35,569 nucleotides of DNA from CAZNLH01 sp964573995 (GCA_964573995.1 CAZNLH010000025.1:1-35569), one strand, 5' to 3'; shown: positions 24,029 through 33,721, counted from the stretch's first letter. Notes: a model not told the origin generated them from the letters alone. Made by a program: numbers and translations.

Positions 24029-27000
24029 TGAACGGGACATGCCTTGTACTGGGAGGAACGTTAGAGGGGATACGAGTCGCCCTCGACCTGGCGGAGGCGG
24101 GCAAGGCGGTCTATCTCGTAGAAGAGGCTGCGACGATCGGTGCCGATCTCGTCACGAGTGGGAAAGGAGCTGATAAGAACCTTTCGCGGCAGGAAGTCGT
24201 CCCGGCCCTCTTGAAGGCCATCACTCACCCCAGGATCGAGGTGCTGACGGGTTCTCGGGTGGCTGGCGTAAAGGGATCCCGTGGGGATTTCCGCGTGAGG
24301 ATATCGCGTTCACCGAGGTATATAGATGATGAGAAGTGCAGGGGGTGTGGTGTCTGTATAGAGGCGTGCCCCGTCACCCTTGATCGCAGTTACGGGACCG
24401 ACAGGGAAGGACGGAAGGCAGTGGACTTCACCACGCCATTTGATGTCCCCTTTGTCCCTTCCATCATCAAGGAACGACGGGCGCCGTGCGTCGAGACTTG
24501 TCCAGCTCACATAAATATCCAGGGATATGTCGCCCTCGTCTCGGCGGGGAAATTCAAGGAGGCGTACGAACTGATCCGTGAGACGATACCGTTTCCGTCT
24601 GTCTGCGGCCGGGTATGTTTCCACCCGTGTGAATCCGAGTGCAACCGCGGCCAGGTTGACGAGCCGATCGCCATAAATGCAATAAAGCGGTTCGTCAGCG
24701 ATTATGTCTATCGTGAGGGCCTCCTCGAACCCCCGGTTCCGCTGGAGCCCGAGGGCCCGGAGGTGGCAGTGGTGGGTTCCGGGCCGGCCGGCCTCACCGC
24801 TGCGCACGACCTGCTCCAAAGAGGTTATCGGGCGACCGTGTTCGAGGCCCTGCCAGAGACCGGAGGGATGTTGCGCGTCGGCATCGTGGACTATCGCCTG
24901 CCGAGGGATGTATTGGACAGGGAGATAGATTACATGGAGACGCTTGGGGTGAAGGTCCGGACGGGTTGCAGGATCGGGGAGGACCTGACGATTGACGACC
25001 TCTTCTCGGAGGGTTATAGTGCCGTATTTCTATCCACCGGCACCCACGGCGCGAGGAGGCTCGGAATCGAGGGAGAGCGACTTAAGGGTGTGGTGGACGG
25101 TATAACTTTCCTCAGGGAAGTAAACATGAGGGGGAGGTATAAACTGGGGAAGGACGTGATCGTGATCGGAGGCGGCAACGTAGCGCTCGATTGCGCCCGG
25201 ACGGCCAGGCGCCTGGGGGCGCGAACAGTAAAGGTAGTATGCCTCGAATCGAGGAAGGAGATGCCGTCTCATTCGTGGGAGATCGAAGAGGCCCTGGAGG
25301 AGGGGATAATCTTGATGCCATCTCTGGGACCGAAGAGGATCCTGGGGAAGGGTGGCAGGGTCACCGGCCTGGAGACACTGAAGGTCAGGCATGTCTTCGA
25401 TGAGGAGGGCAGGTTCAACCCGGCATTTTATGACGATACGGAGTCTTTGGTAGAGGCGGACAGCATCATCTCGGCCATCGGCCAGGTGGCCGAGGCAACT
25501 TTCCTCCAGGGAGCGGGGGGGGTGGAAGTCGATGATAGGGGGCGCCTGAAGATAGACCGAAAGACCATGATGACGAGCAGGCCAGGGCTGTTTGCCGGCG
25601 GTGACCTGATCACGGGTCCTGCTTCGGTGATCGAGGCCATTGCCTCGGGCAAGAGGGCGGCCGAGGCCATTGACCACTTTATCAGGAAAGATGGAAGTGA
25701 AATCGAGGAGTGGACGCCGGGCAGGGGAGAGCGCGAAGAACCGTTCGTGGTACCGAGAGGGATAAAGAAATCCCGGCGGGCTCGTCCCGCGAGGCTGGAC
25801 CCCGCGGATCGTCTCAGGGGGTTTGGTGAGATCGAGGAGACTATCACGGCGGAAATGGCCATGAAGGAAGCGGCGCGTTGCCTCAACTGCGGATCGTGCA
25901 GTGAGTGCATGGAGTGCCTTCGTGCCTGCCAGGTCTTGAGCGCGGTGGACCATGCCCAGGAAGTGGAAGATATCACTATTAGGGCGGATCAGATCGTGGT
26001 GGCGGTCGATCCGGCCTCGAGCGATCGATCGGCGGAGGAAAAAGGGAAAGCCTCCCTGTTTTCACTGCTTGGTATCGAGACGGATGAGCACGGGATCCCG
26101 GCAACTCCGAGGTGGTGGGAGGGGAGCCTGGAATCGAGCCCGGAGGGGATCTATACGCCGGGAGTGGGGAAAGGGCCGGAAGATCATCTCGGGCGTGTCA
26201 TTTGCGCGGATGCCGTTGCGAGCGAACTGGCCTCGGAGTCGGTCGTTACAGGGCCCTCGCCGGAGGAGTGCGAGGTACGGGCCCATACCCCGGCACGATC
26301 CCGGCCGGTGCGTATCGGCGCCTTTGTTTGCAGGTGCGGCGGCGGCATTTCTGACTACCTCGATGTAGATACGGTGGCGGGACGCCTTGAGGGCTTGGAC
26401 TCCATCGTGCTGGCGGAGACTATCGACTATGCCTGTTCGAGCGAGGGGGTAGGCGAGATCAGGTCGCGTATCCATGAAGAGTCCCTCGATTCCATCGTCC
26501 TCGCGGCGTGTTCATGCTGCTCGCTGGAACAGGTGTGCAGCAATTGTTCTCAACAGAGGCTGAGACAAAAGAACGAGATATTCAATAGCTTGGGCCTTGA
26601 TCGGGATAGGGTCGAGCTGGTCAATATACGTGAGCATTGTGCCTGGTTGTATGTGGGAAACGGGGAGGCGGCCACGGCCAAGGCCTTTCAGATAGCCCGC
26701 GCGGGCCTGGAAGAACTAAGGGGCCATAAAGTGGGCAGACGGGTCGGCACCAGGGAAGTTGGTAGGAGAGTGGCGGTGATAGGTGACGACGCGGTCGCAG
26801 TGGCCTGTGCCGGTAGACTCGCCTCGCTCGGCCTCGATCCGATAGTCCTCTGGACGGGCCATGGCAAGATGGATCGTCCCCGGTACTGGCAACTGCCCGC
26901 GGGGAGTGTAATCGAGGGTGCCGAACTAATAGGAATAGATGGAGGCATCGGCGACTACTCCATTCGCTTCCGGAGCACCGCGACGGAGGAGGGCAGGGTC

Positions 27001-27870
27001 TCTGCCGACTTCGTGGCGCTTGCCTCCGATAAGGCGAGCGTGATGGGGAACGCCAGGAAGGAAGACCTGTCTTCCCCCATGGAGCCGTTTCGAGACCGCA
27101 GGAGGGGAGTGTTCAGGGTCCATGTCGGCGTAAGCGATGGCGATGAATCCTGGAAATTGATGCTTGGTAACGCCCTGGCCATGCGTGTATTTGTTGAGAG
27201 GGGGTCTGGGTTCCTGCAGGAGACTGGTTGGGCCCCCAGTGTAGACGCTTTCTGGTGCCGTGGCTGCGGGACCTGCGTGGAGGTGTGCCCGTTCGATGCC
27301 TGTAAACTCGTAGAGAGGGAGGGGACCATCAAGGTATCGGTAGTGGATCCGCTCATGTGCCGGGGGTGTGAACTCTGCGTCCTTCATTGTCCGACCGGGG
27401 CAATGCGTTCGGCCTACTTTGACGGCGGCAACGTGGACCGCATGTTGAGCGCCTTGCTGACCGATACCGGGCCCGGTGATGACGGTGCAGCCAAGGTGAT
27501 GATATTCGCCTGTCACTGGTGTCATTATGGTGGGGTTGATATAAAGGCGCGGGGCGATGTCACTTATCCTCCCGGAGTAAAGGTCTTGAGACTGACCTGT
27601 ACCGGAAGGATGGGTCCCGATCTGATCCTCAGGGCCTTTCAGTTCGGGGCGGACGGCGTGATGGTAATGGGATGTCATGACGGTGAGTGCCATTATGTCG
27701 AGGGAAATAGGGGTTATCTTGAGAGGGAAGAAGTCGTGCTCGGCCTTATGAGGTCGATGGGTATCTCGCTTTCGAGATACAGGACTCTCTGGACGAGGCC
27801 CGAGGAGCAGGCTGAATTCATACGTGACGTCGAGGATTTCGTGAAGGGTTTGGGAGGTAGGTCTTCATGA
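24028..27870 (+). CDS. Multi-domain iron-sulfur flavoprotein: degenerate HdrA + GltD-like + HdrA + MvhD fusion
   Basis: 1280 residues. Order: 1-95 degenerate HdrA Rossmann domain (GGTLEGIRVALDLAEAG) lacking the conserved Cys/Sec loop; 104-114 a CxxCxxC...C cluster; 150-235 GltD/PreT-type Cys-rich domain (Cys154, 158, 193, 197, 201, 205); 246-280 FAD site (VVGSGPAGLTAAHDLL); 377-400 NAD(P)H site (VIVIGGGNVALDCA); 518-550 GLFAGGDLITGPASVIEAI; 618-634 a six-Cys cluster; 762-895 HdrA N-terminal domain; 914-941 a Rossmann remnant with GDDAVA; 1077-1121 2[4Fe-4S]; 1155-1276 MvhD/FlpD-like (CHWCHYGGVD, CTGRM, CHDGEC). It probably takes electrons from or to NAD(P)H and passes them to an Hdr-type partner. 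The encoded chain is uninterrupted and all overlaps are tight, so it is a genuine fusion. Confidence 0.9.
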   Translation: MNGTCLVLGGTLEGIRVALDLAEAGKAVYLVEEAATIGADLVTSGKGADKNLSRQEVVPALLKAITHPRIEVLTGSRVAGVKGSRGDFRVRISRSPRYIDDEKCRGCGVCIEACPVTLDRSYGTDREGRKAVDFTTPFDVPFVPSIIKERRAPCVETCPAHINIQGYVALVSAGKFKEAYELIRETIPFPSVCGRVCFHPCESECNRGQVDEPIAINAIKRFVSDYVYREGLLEPPVPLEPEGPEVAVVGSGPAGLTAAHDLLQRGYRATVFEALPETGGMLRVGIVDYRLPRDVLDREIDYMETLGVKVRTGCRIGEDLTIDDLFSEGYSAVFLSTGTHGARRLGIEGERLKGVVDGITFLREVNMRGRYKLGKDVIVIGGGNVALDCARTARRLGARTVKVVCLESRKEMPSHSWEIEEALEEGIILMPSLGPKRILGKGGRVTGLETLKVRHVFDEEGRFNPAFYDDTESLVEADSIISAIGQVAEATFLQGAGGVEVDDRGRLKIDRKTMMTSRPGLFAGGDLITGPASVIEAIASGKRAAEAIDHFIRKDGSEIEEWTPGRGEREEPFVVPRGIKKSRRARPARLDPADRLRGFGEIEETITAEMAMKEAARCLNCGSCSECMECLRACQVLSAVDHAQEVEDITIRADQIVVAVDPASSDRSAEEKGKASLFSLLGIETDEHGIPATPRWWEGSLESSPEGIYTPGVGKGPEDHLGRVICADAVASELASESVVTGPSPEECEVRAHTPARSRPVRIGAFVCRCGGGISDYLDVDTVAGRLEGLDSIVLAETIDYACSSEGVGEIRSRIHEESLDSIVLAACSCCSLEQVCSNCSQQRLRQKNEIFNSLGLDRDRVELVNIREHCAWLYVGNGEAATAKAFQIARAGLEELRGHKVGRRVGTREVGRRVAVIGDDAVAVACAGRLASLGLDPIVLWTGHGKMDRPRYWQLPAGSVIEGAELIGIDGGIGDYSIRFRSTATEEGRVSADFVALASDKASVMGNARKEDLSSPMEPFRDRRRGVFRVHVGVSDGDESWKLMLGNALAMRVFVERGSGFLQETGWAPSVDAFWCRGCGTCVEVCPFDACKLVEREGTIKVSVVDPLMCRGCELCVLHCPTGAMRSAYFDGGNVDRMLSALLTDTGPGDDGAAKVMIFACHWCHYGGVDIKARGDVTYPPGVKVLRLTCTGRMGPDLILRAFQFGADGVMVMGCHDGECHYVEGNRGYLEREEVVLGLMRSMGISLSRYRTLWTRPEEQAEFIRDVEDFVKGLGGRSS

Positions 27871-29057
27871 TGGATGATTTCGACAAGGTGATCGAAACGA
27901 CCGGCGTGTTTAATTGCATGGATTGCGGAAAGTGCACGTCGGTCTGCCCTATTTCCTGGAGGGACAACAGGTTTTCTCCACGAAAGACCGTCCTCACGGC
28001 CGTACATCAGGGACCTGAGGCACTCATCGACAGCGGGTTGACGTGGAATTGCCTGACCTGCAACATGTGCACTATCCGTTGCCCCATGGGGGTGGAGTTC
28101 ATCGACTTTGTTCGTGATATTCGGGCCCGGGCGTATCCCCGGGGGAATCAGGGTAGGTGTACACATGACCATACCATCAGGACGTGGGGAGAGATGATGG
28201 CCCATGACGGAGTCAATCCCGAGCGTCTCGACTGGCTGGCCGGTGATATGAGTGTCTCGGAGGAGGGCGAGATAGGGTACTTCGTGGGGTGTCTTCCCTT
28301 TTACAGCCGTTTCTTTGTCGACCTGGCGGCGGATGCCGTGGATACGGCCCGCAGTACCGTTCGGCTCTTTAACCTGGCGGGGATAGAGCCGGTCGTCATG
28401 TCGGACGAGGTGTGTTGCGGCCACGACTTCCTCTGGTCCGGTGATCGAAAGACCTTCGCGAGCCTTGCGGCCAGGAACATGGAAGCGATACGCCGCAGGG
28501 GGATCCGCAGGATCGTTACCGCTTGCGCCGAGTGTTACAGGACACTGAAGGCCGACTACCCGTGGGGTGAGATGGACCTGTCGATAGAGGTCTCTCATGC
28601 CTCGGAATTCTTCCTGGAGAAGATCGAGGAGGGCGCCCTTTCGATCCCGCGGGCGGAAGGCGATGGAGAGGAGGAGATTACCTACCACGATCCATGCCGC
28701 CTGTCAAAGCACATGGGCGTGATGGAAGCCCCGCGGAAGATCTTGGGATATATGAAGGGCGTGGAGTTGGTCGAGATGCAACGCAGCGGGATAAGATCGG
28801 TGTGCTGTGGCACCTCCATCTGGATGAACTGCAGTTGGATTTCCAAGGACATGCAGGTAGACCGATTGAGGGAGGCCATAGGGACGGGCGCCGGGAGGTT
28901 GTTGACCTCTTGCCCGAAGTGTATTATCCATTTCCGCTGTGCGATGGCCGAAGAAGACGGTAAGAGCGATACACGTATAGAGGTTGGAGACCTTATCACG
29001 TTTCTTGCAGGATCGATGCGGGGTGCGATAGAATTTTCTAATAGGGAAGAGAGATGA
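27867..29057 (+). CDS. HdrD/GlpC-like iron-sulfur protein with two CCG domains
   Basis: 396 residues, an HdrC-HdrB type fusion. N-terminal 2[4Fe-4S]: Cys17, 20, 23, 27 and Cys62, 65, 68, 72. Two CCG modules follow: Cys142...CCG (183-185)...Cys220-x2-Cys223, and Cys277...CCG (313-315)...Cys349-x2-Cys352. In HdrB these bind noncubane [4Fe-4S] clusters that cleave disulfides; in related proteins they handle other acceptors. Both modules look complete. The ATG overlaps the preceding stop by four bases. The natural substrate in a bacterium without CoM/CoB is unknown. Alternative annotations are lactate or glycerol-3-phosphate dehydrogenase subunits, but no such flavoprotein is adjacent. Confidence 0.92.
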   Translation: MMDDFDKVIETTGVFNCMDCGKCTSVCPISWRDNRFSPRKTVLTAVHQGPEALIDSGLTWNCLTCNMCTIRCPMGVEFIDFVRDIRARAYPRGNQGRCTHDHTIRTWGEMMAHDGVNPERLDWLAGDMSVSEEGEIGYFVGCLPFYSRFFVDLAADAVDTARSTVRLFNLAGIEPVVMSDEVCCGHDFLWSGDRKTFASLAARNMEAIRRRGIRRIVTACAECYRTLKADYPWGEMDLSIEVSHASEFFLEKIEEGALSIPRAEGDGEEEITYHDPCRLSKHMGVMEAPRKILGYMKGVELVEMQRSGIRSVCCGTSIWMNCSWISKDMQVDRLREAIGTGAGRLLTSCPKCIIHFRCAMAEEDGKSDTRIEVGDLITFLAGSMRGAIEFSNREER

Positions 29058-29121
29058 GCGAGCATGATTGGGGATCGGGACTCGAGGCCGATCCGATCAA
29101 TTCAGGATCAGGAGGCAAACG

Positions 29122-31554
29122 ATGAAGGCCGATGTCAACGTTTCCGACCCGAGGGTCGGTGTGTTCGTATGCGCGTGCGGGGGAAACATCAGCCGGGTGG
29201 TTGACGTAAAGGCCGTGGCCGAGTATGCGCGCGGGCTGGAAAACGTCGTTGCGGTATTCAACAACCGTTACTCCTGCTCGGACCCGGGGCAGAAGAGCAT
29301 CCAGGAGAAGATCAAGGAGCAGGGAGTAAACCGCGTTGTCGTGGCAGCCTGCTCGCCCAAACTCCACGAGCCGACGTTCAGACACGCCTGCGAGGAGGTC
29401 GGTCTCAACCCCTACCTCTTTGAAATGGCGAACATCCGTGAACAGGGGTCTTGGGTCCACATGAACGAGCCGGAGGCGGCAACGAGGAGGGCCATGGAGG
29501 CAGTGAGGGTGGCGGTGGCCAAGGCGTCAAGGCTCAGGCCGCAGAATGAGATCGAGGTGCCCGTTGCGCGGAATGCGCTGATCATCGGTGGCGGGATAGC
29601 GGGGATCCAGGCCGCACTGGATCTCGCAGACACCGGCTATCAGGTCTACCTGGTCGAGAAGGAGGCATCCATCGGGGGAATAATGGCGCAACTCGACAAG
29701 ACGTTCCCCACGATGGATTGTTCCATATGAATACTCGGGCCCAAGATGATGGATGTCGGTCGGCATCCCAACATTGAACTCTACACACTCTCAGAAGTAG
29801 AAGCAATAAGCGGGTATATAGGCAATTTCAACGTCAGGATCCGCAGGCACGCCCGGTACGTACGGGAGGCCGATTGCACGGCCTGCGGCGACTGCGTCGA
29901 GGTGTGTCCGGTGACATCGCTCAACGAGTACGAAGTCGGATTGAGCACCAGGAAGGCGATCTATCTCCCGTTCGCGCAGGCGGTCCCCTCTTCCTACGTG
30001 GTGAAGATGGAAGAGTGCCTCGGGAACACCCCGATTGCCTGCGGCAAGTGCATCGAGGTGTGCCAGAAACACTGTATCGATTTCGACATGACTGACGAGG
30101 TGGTACAGGTCGATGTGGGGACGATCATCGTCGCCACAGGCATAGACGTCTACGACCCTACGGAACTCGACGAGTACGGCTACGAGCGATTCGAGAACGT
30201 CATCACGAGTTTCGAGTTCGAACGCCTTATCAACGCCTCGGGGCCGACCCAGGGGCACCTGCTCCGTATGACGGACAAGGAGGTCCCAGAGTCGATCGGG
30301 TTCATCCTCTGCGTAGGTTCCCGTTCCCAGAACAGGGGAAATCCTTACTGCTCGAATATCTGCTGCATGAACACCATCAAGGACACGCTCCTGATAAAGG
30401 AACATTATCCGGATGCGGACATCAAGGTCTTCTACCAGGACATACGCGCCTTCGGCAAGGGCTTTGAGGACCTCTACCGCAGAAGCCGGTCTCTGGGGGT
30501 AAAGTATATCCGTGGCCTCCCTGGTGACATAGTAGAGGACCAGAAGAGCAGGAACCTGGTTGTCTCCGTTGAAAACACCCTGACAGGTGCCGTTGAGACC
30601 CATGAACTGCATATGGTCGTCCTGTCGGTGGGTGTGATTCCCCGCGCTGAGGGAGGACTCGACAGCGTCCTGGCGCTCTCGAAGACCTCGGACGGTTTTT
30701 ACCTCGAGGCGCACCCGAAACTGAAGCCGGTCGACGCCCCTTCGCAGGGTATCTTCTTCGCGGGATGCGCCGAATCCCCAAAGGACGTCAAGGAAAGCGT
30801 GACCCAGGCCTCTGCCGCCGCATCGAGGGCGGGCATCCTGATGGCCAAGGGCACTATCAAGGTCGAGGCGATCACGGCGAGCGTCAACCAGGACATCTGC
30901 ACGTCGTGCGGGGTGTGCGCCAGGGTATGCCCATTCAATGCCATTACGGTGGATACAAAGAAGAAGATCCCGGCCCAGGTGATCGATGCCGCCTGCATGG
31001 GATGCGGCACCTGCGCGGCGGAATGTAACTTCTATGCCATTACCATGCGGCACTTCAATGATGAACAGTTGATGGCACAGGTCGACGCCGCGACCGAGGT
31101 TTCTCCAGAGGAGAATATCCTGGCCTTCTGCTGTAACTGGTGCTCGTACGCCGGAGCGGACGCCGCCGGCACCGCGAGATTGCAGTATCCCGCTAATATC
31201 AGGGTCATTCGAACGATGTGCAGCGGCCGGGTGGACGAGAAGTTCATCTGGCGCGGATTCGAGCGTGGGGCACCCCTGGTATGGGTCACCGGTTGTCACA
31301 TCGGGGACTGTCATTATATCGACGCCAACCATTGGACGAAGCGCAGGGTGGAGAAGATGTGGCGGAGAATGAAGAAGTATGGCCTGCGGGAGGAGCGCCT
31401 GCAATTGGACTGGATAAGTTCCGCCGAGGGCTCGAAGTTCGCAAGACGTGCCAGGGAACTTCAGGATGTCCTGAAAGGCGTCTCCCCCGAGGAGATCAAG
31501 AGGTCCATCGAGGTCGGCGCCGAGGTCATGAGAAAGTATACCGTCGCGGCCTGA
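29122..31554 (+). CDS. hdrA: HdrA-MvhD fusion selenoprotein (in-frame TGA at 29728-29730 read as Sec203)
   Basis: 810 residues if the TGA at 29728-29730 is read through. Before it: HdrA N-terminal domain with CxCGGN and ACSPKLHEPTF, then FAD fold LIIGGGIAGIQAALDLAD (153-170) and KTFPTMDCSI. After it: ILGPKMMDVGRHPNIEL continues in the same frame. HdrA homologues read DCS-x-C-ILAPK here, so the TGA replaces the conserved Cys (C200-x-x-U203). Downstream are [4Fe-4S] motifs at Cys252-262, 299-314, 593-603 and 625-635, and a MvhD-like tail (665-785: CCNWCSYAGAD, TGCHIGDCHY). RBS AGGAGG precedes the ATG at 29122. HdrA performs flavin-based bifurcation; Sec-containing HdrA is known in some methanogens and bacteria. 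Confidence 0.92.
29751..29768 (+). promoter_or_regulatory. Bacterial SECIS-like hairpin
   Basis: GGATGTC (29751-29757) pairs with GGCATCC (29762-29768), seven pairs including one T-G, closing a GGTC loop (29758-29761). It starts 20 nt after the TGA. A short stem with a GGUC-type apical loop at this distance is what SelB recognises in bacteria such as E. coli fdhF. Confidence 0.75.
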
Positions 31555-31659
31555 TCAAGAACGGTCTCGCTCGATCCTTCAAGTTGCAACGGTCACGACC
31601 CTTTTTCGGATCAAGGTGAGGCACGACGCGGTGACCGCCGTGTGTTTTCACTTGATTAA

Positions 31660-31673
31660 GCGCCGAAGGGCGC
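31660..31673 (+). terminator. Hairpin after the redox operon
   Basis: GCGCC-GAAG-GGCGC, five GC pairs with a GNRA-like loop, followed by CTTCCCGTTT. It lies between hdrA and the histidine kinase gene; the weak T content makes termination only likely. Confidence 0.4.
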
Positions 31674-31707
31674 CTTCCCGTTTCACTTATCTCTTTTGAA
31701 TCCTGTA

Positions 31708-33702
31708 ATGGCCGGTCGTCCGAAGAAGAACAAGCCGATGATCCTAATCGTCGATGACAGGGAGGATGATGTCCTACTGCTGGAGAAACGCCTTGGGCGC
31801 ATGGGGCGCATCGAGATCGCGAGGGATGGAAGGTCTGCGCTCAGCATGTGCAAGAAGAACGATTACGACATCGTGATGGTAGACCTCAGGCTCCCGGACA
31901 TCGATGGCTTGGAACTCCTGTCAAGGGTCAGGAAATTGCGGCCCCGGTCCCCTGTGATCATCATGACCGCCTACGGTTCCGAAGAGATCGCCCGAAAGGC
32001 CATCAGGATGGGAGCCAGCGATTACGTAATCAAGCCCTTGGACTTGAAGCGGATCACCGGTATAGTCAAGGCCTCTCTCGAGAGACGCCAATTGGAGGTC
32101 GACAAGGAGGACCTCGAGAGAAAGTTGAGGAGCGAGAGGGACTACCTCCAGGCGGTTGTCAGTTGCTCGGCCGATGCCATCGTGGTTACCGATACCTCCG
32201 GGGCCATCACTCTCTTCAGCCCGATGGCCGAGGAGATGTTCGGCTTGCCCGGAGCCAAGGTGCTGGGGAAGAGTATCGCCTCTCTTCTTGCCCGCGGCAA
32301 GGCCGGGATGAACAGGCTCATACGCGAGATAAACAAGAAGGAGACCGTCCGAAACCGCGGGATAGATTTCCTCGGGGTTGACGGGAACCGTATCATAACT
32401 CTCCTCTCCGGCTCGATCCTCTACGACGAGGAGAGGAATCGAACCGGCATCCTCTTCGTGATCAAGGATATTACCAGGAATATCAAACTCGAACGGGAGA
32501 TACTGGAGAGCAAGTCGGATCTCGAGTCGGTCTTCGACTCAATTGTCGACCCGATGGCAGTCATCAGCCCCGACTATGTCGTCTCGCGGGCGAATATGGC
32601 CAGCGCCCGCCTGGCCGGACTGGACGTCAAAGAGACGATCGGCAGGCCCTGTCATATTGTCCTGAACGGTTCCGAGGAGAGGTGCGTCGCATGTCCTGTT
32701 GAAGAGACTTACAGGACCCGGTCCCGCGCCGGCATGGAACTCCGATCCGACCCCTTGGGCGAGATCTTCTTCGTCAACAGTTACCCGATCTTCGACTACA
32801 AGGGAGACCTCAAGGGGGTGATCGAGCACAGGAAGGTCATCACCGAGCAGAAGAGACTCGAGGACGAGAGGCGGCGGCTCGAGATGGAACTGATGGAAAA
32901 GCACAAACTCTCATCAATCGGCCTCCTCGTCCAGGGAGTCGCCCACAACCTCAATACGCCGCTCGGCGTCATACTCGGGCGCTCAGAACTGCTCAAGGCG
33001 GAAGTCCAGGAGGTATTGGGGGAGAAGGCCGATAGACTCGTCGAGTCTCTCAGCGGGAGTGGAATCGGCGAATTGAGGGGCCTTGCTCGCGGGATCAGGG
33101 AGAGCACGGTGAATTGTCTCGACGTCATCTTGAAGCAGGTGGAACAGATGAGCGACATCATCGGGAACATGATGTACAAGAGCCGGCAGGAGCAAGACAG
33201 CGAAAGGAAGAGGATCAACCTGAACCAGGTCTTAGAAGAGGAACTGACCTTTTTAGAGGCAGACATGCAATTCAAGCACGAGATCGAGAAGAACGTCGAT
33301 TTCGACCCGAAACTGCCTTACATAGAAGGGATTTACAGCGACTTCAGCCAGTCCTTCACGAACATCATTCGTAATGCAATAGATGCCATGTACCGTTCCG
33401 AAAAGAAGATCCTGACGGTCACCACCCGCCATGACCGGTCTTACGTCTACGTCGCCATCCACGACACCGGCGAGGGTATCAAGGAGGAGAACAAGTCTAA
33501 ACTCTTCGATCCCTTCTTCACCACCAAGGAGTTCGGTGACTCGGAGGGCGGTCCCAGCGGCGTAGGGCTCGGACTGCACAGTTGCTACCAACTCCTCAAC
33601 CCGTACGGGGTGACATTCGAGGTGGAGAGCCGTCCGGGCGATACCACCTTCACGATCAAGGTCCCCATCCGGCCCATCCAAAGAGAAGGCGGCACCTCCT
33701 GA
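31708..33702 (+). CDS. Hybrid sensor histidine kinase: receiver-PAS-PAS-HisKA-HATPase
   Basis: 664 residues from the ATG at 31708; a TTG at 31696 is in frame, and neither has a good SD. Order: receiver domain (10-125; Asp59 phospho-acceptor in MVDLRLPD, Thr87, Lys109), coiled linker, PAS (145-260), a second PAS (270-385) with Cys315, Cys326 and Cys329 in a C-x10-C-x2-CP pattern, a helical stretch, H-box GVAHNLNTPLG with His413, and an ATPase domain with NIIRNAIDAM, DTGEGI and GVGLGLHSC. No transmembrane helix, so cytosolic sensing. The cysteine pattern recurs in PAS domains of anaerobes and could bind a cluster or metal. It follows the redox operon on the same strand. Confidence 0.93.
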   Translation: MAGRPKKNKPMILIVDDREDDVLLLEKRLGRMGRIEIARDGRSALSMCKKNDYDIVMVDLRLPDIDGLELLSRVRKLRPRSPVIIMTAYGSEEIARKAIRMGASDYVIKPLDLKRITGIVKASLERRQLEVDKEDLERKLRSERDYLQAVVSCSADAIVVTDTSGAITLFSPMAEEMFGLPGAKVLGKSIASLLARGKAGMNRLIREINKKETVRNRGIDFLGVDGNRIITLLSGSILYDEERNRTGILFVIKDITRNIKLEREILESKSDLESVFDSIVDPMAVISPDYVVSRANMASARLAGLDVKETIGRPCHIVLNGSEERCVACPVEETYRTRSRAGMELRSDPLGEIFFVNSYPIFDYKGDLKGVIEHRKVITEQKRLEDERRRLEMELMEKHKLSSIGLLVQGVAHNLNTPLGVILGRSELLKAEVQEVLGEKADRLVESLSGSGIGELRGLARGIRESTVNCLDVILKQVEQMSDIIGNMMYKSRQEQDSERKRINLNQVLEEELTFLEADMQFKHEIEKNVDFDPKLPYIEGIYSDFSQSFTNIIRNAIDAMYRSEKKILTVTTRHDRSYVYVAIHDTGEGIKEENKSKLFDPFFTTKEFGDSEGGPSGVGLGLHSCYQLLNPYGVTFEVESRPGDTTFTIKVPIRPIQREGGTS

Positions 33703-33721
33703 TCATCTCGTCCCGCGTTGG

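Noticed and set aside
29728..29730. hdrA as a pseudogene or two separate genes split by a stop codon
   Set aside because: The frame continues unchanged, the flanking residues match HdrA on both sides, the missing residue is the conserved Cys, and a SECIS-like hairpin follows. No second RBS precedes the downstream part.
29791..31404. Long open frame opposite hdrA (537 codons), and similar antisense frames at 13228-14232, 17640-18725, 25030-25953 and 27714-28688
   Set aside because: They lie wholly or largely opposite well-recognised genes, have no family motifs, and arise from the GC-rich codon pattern.
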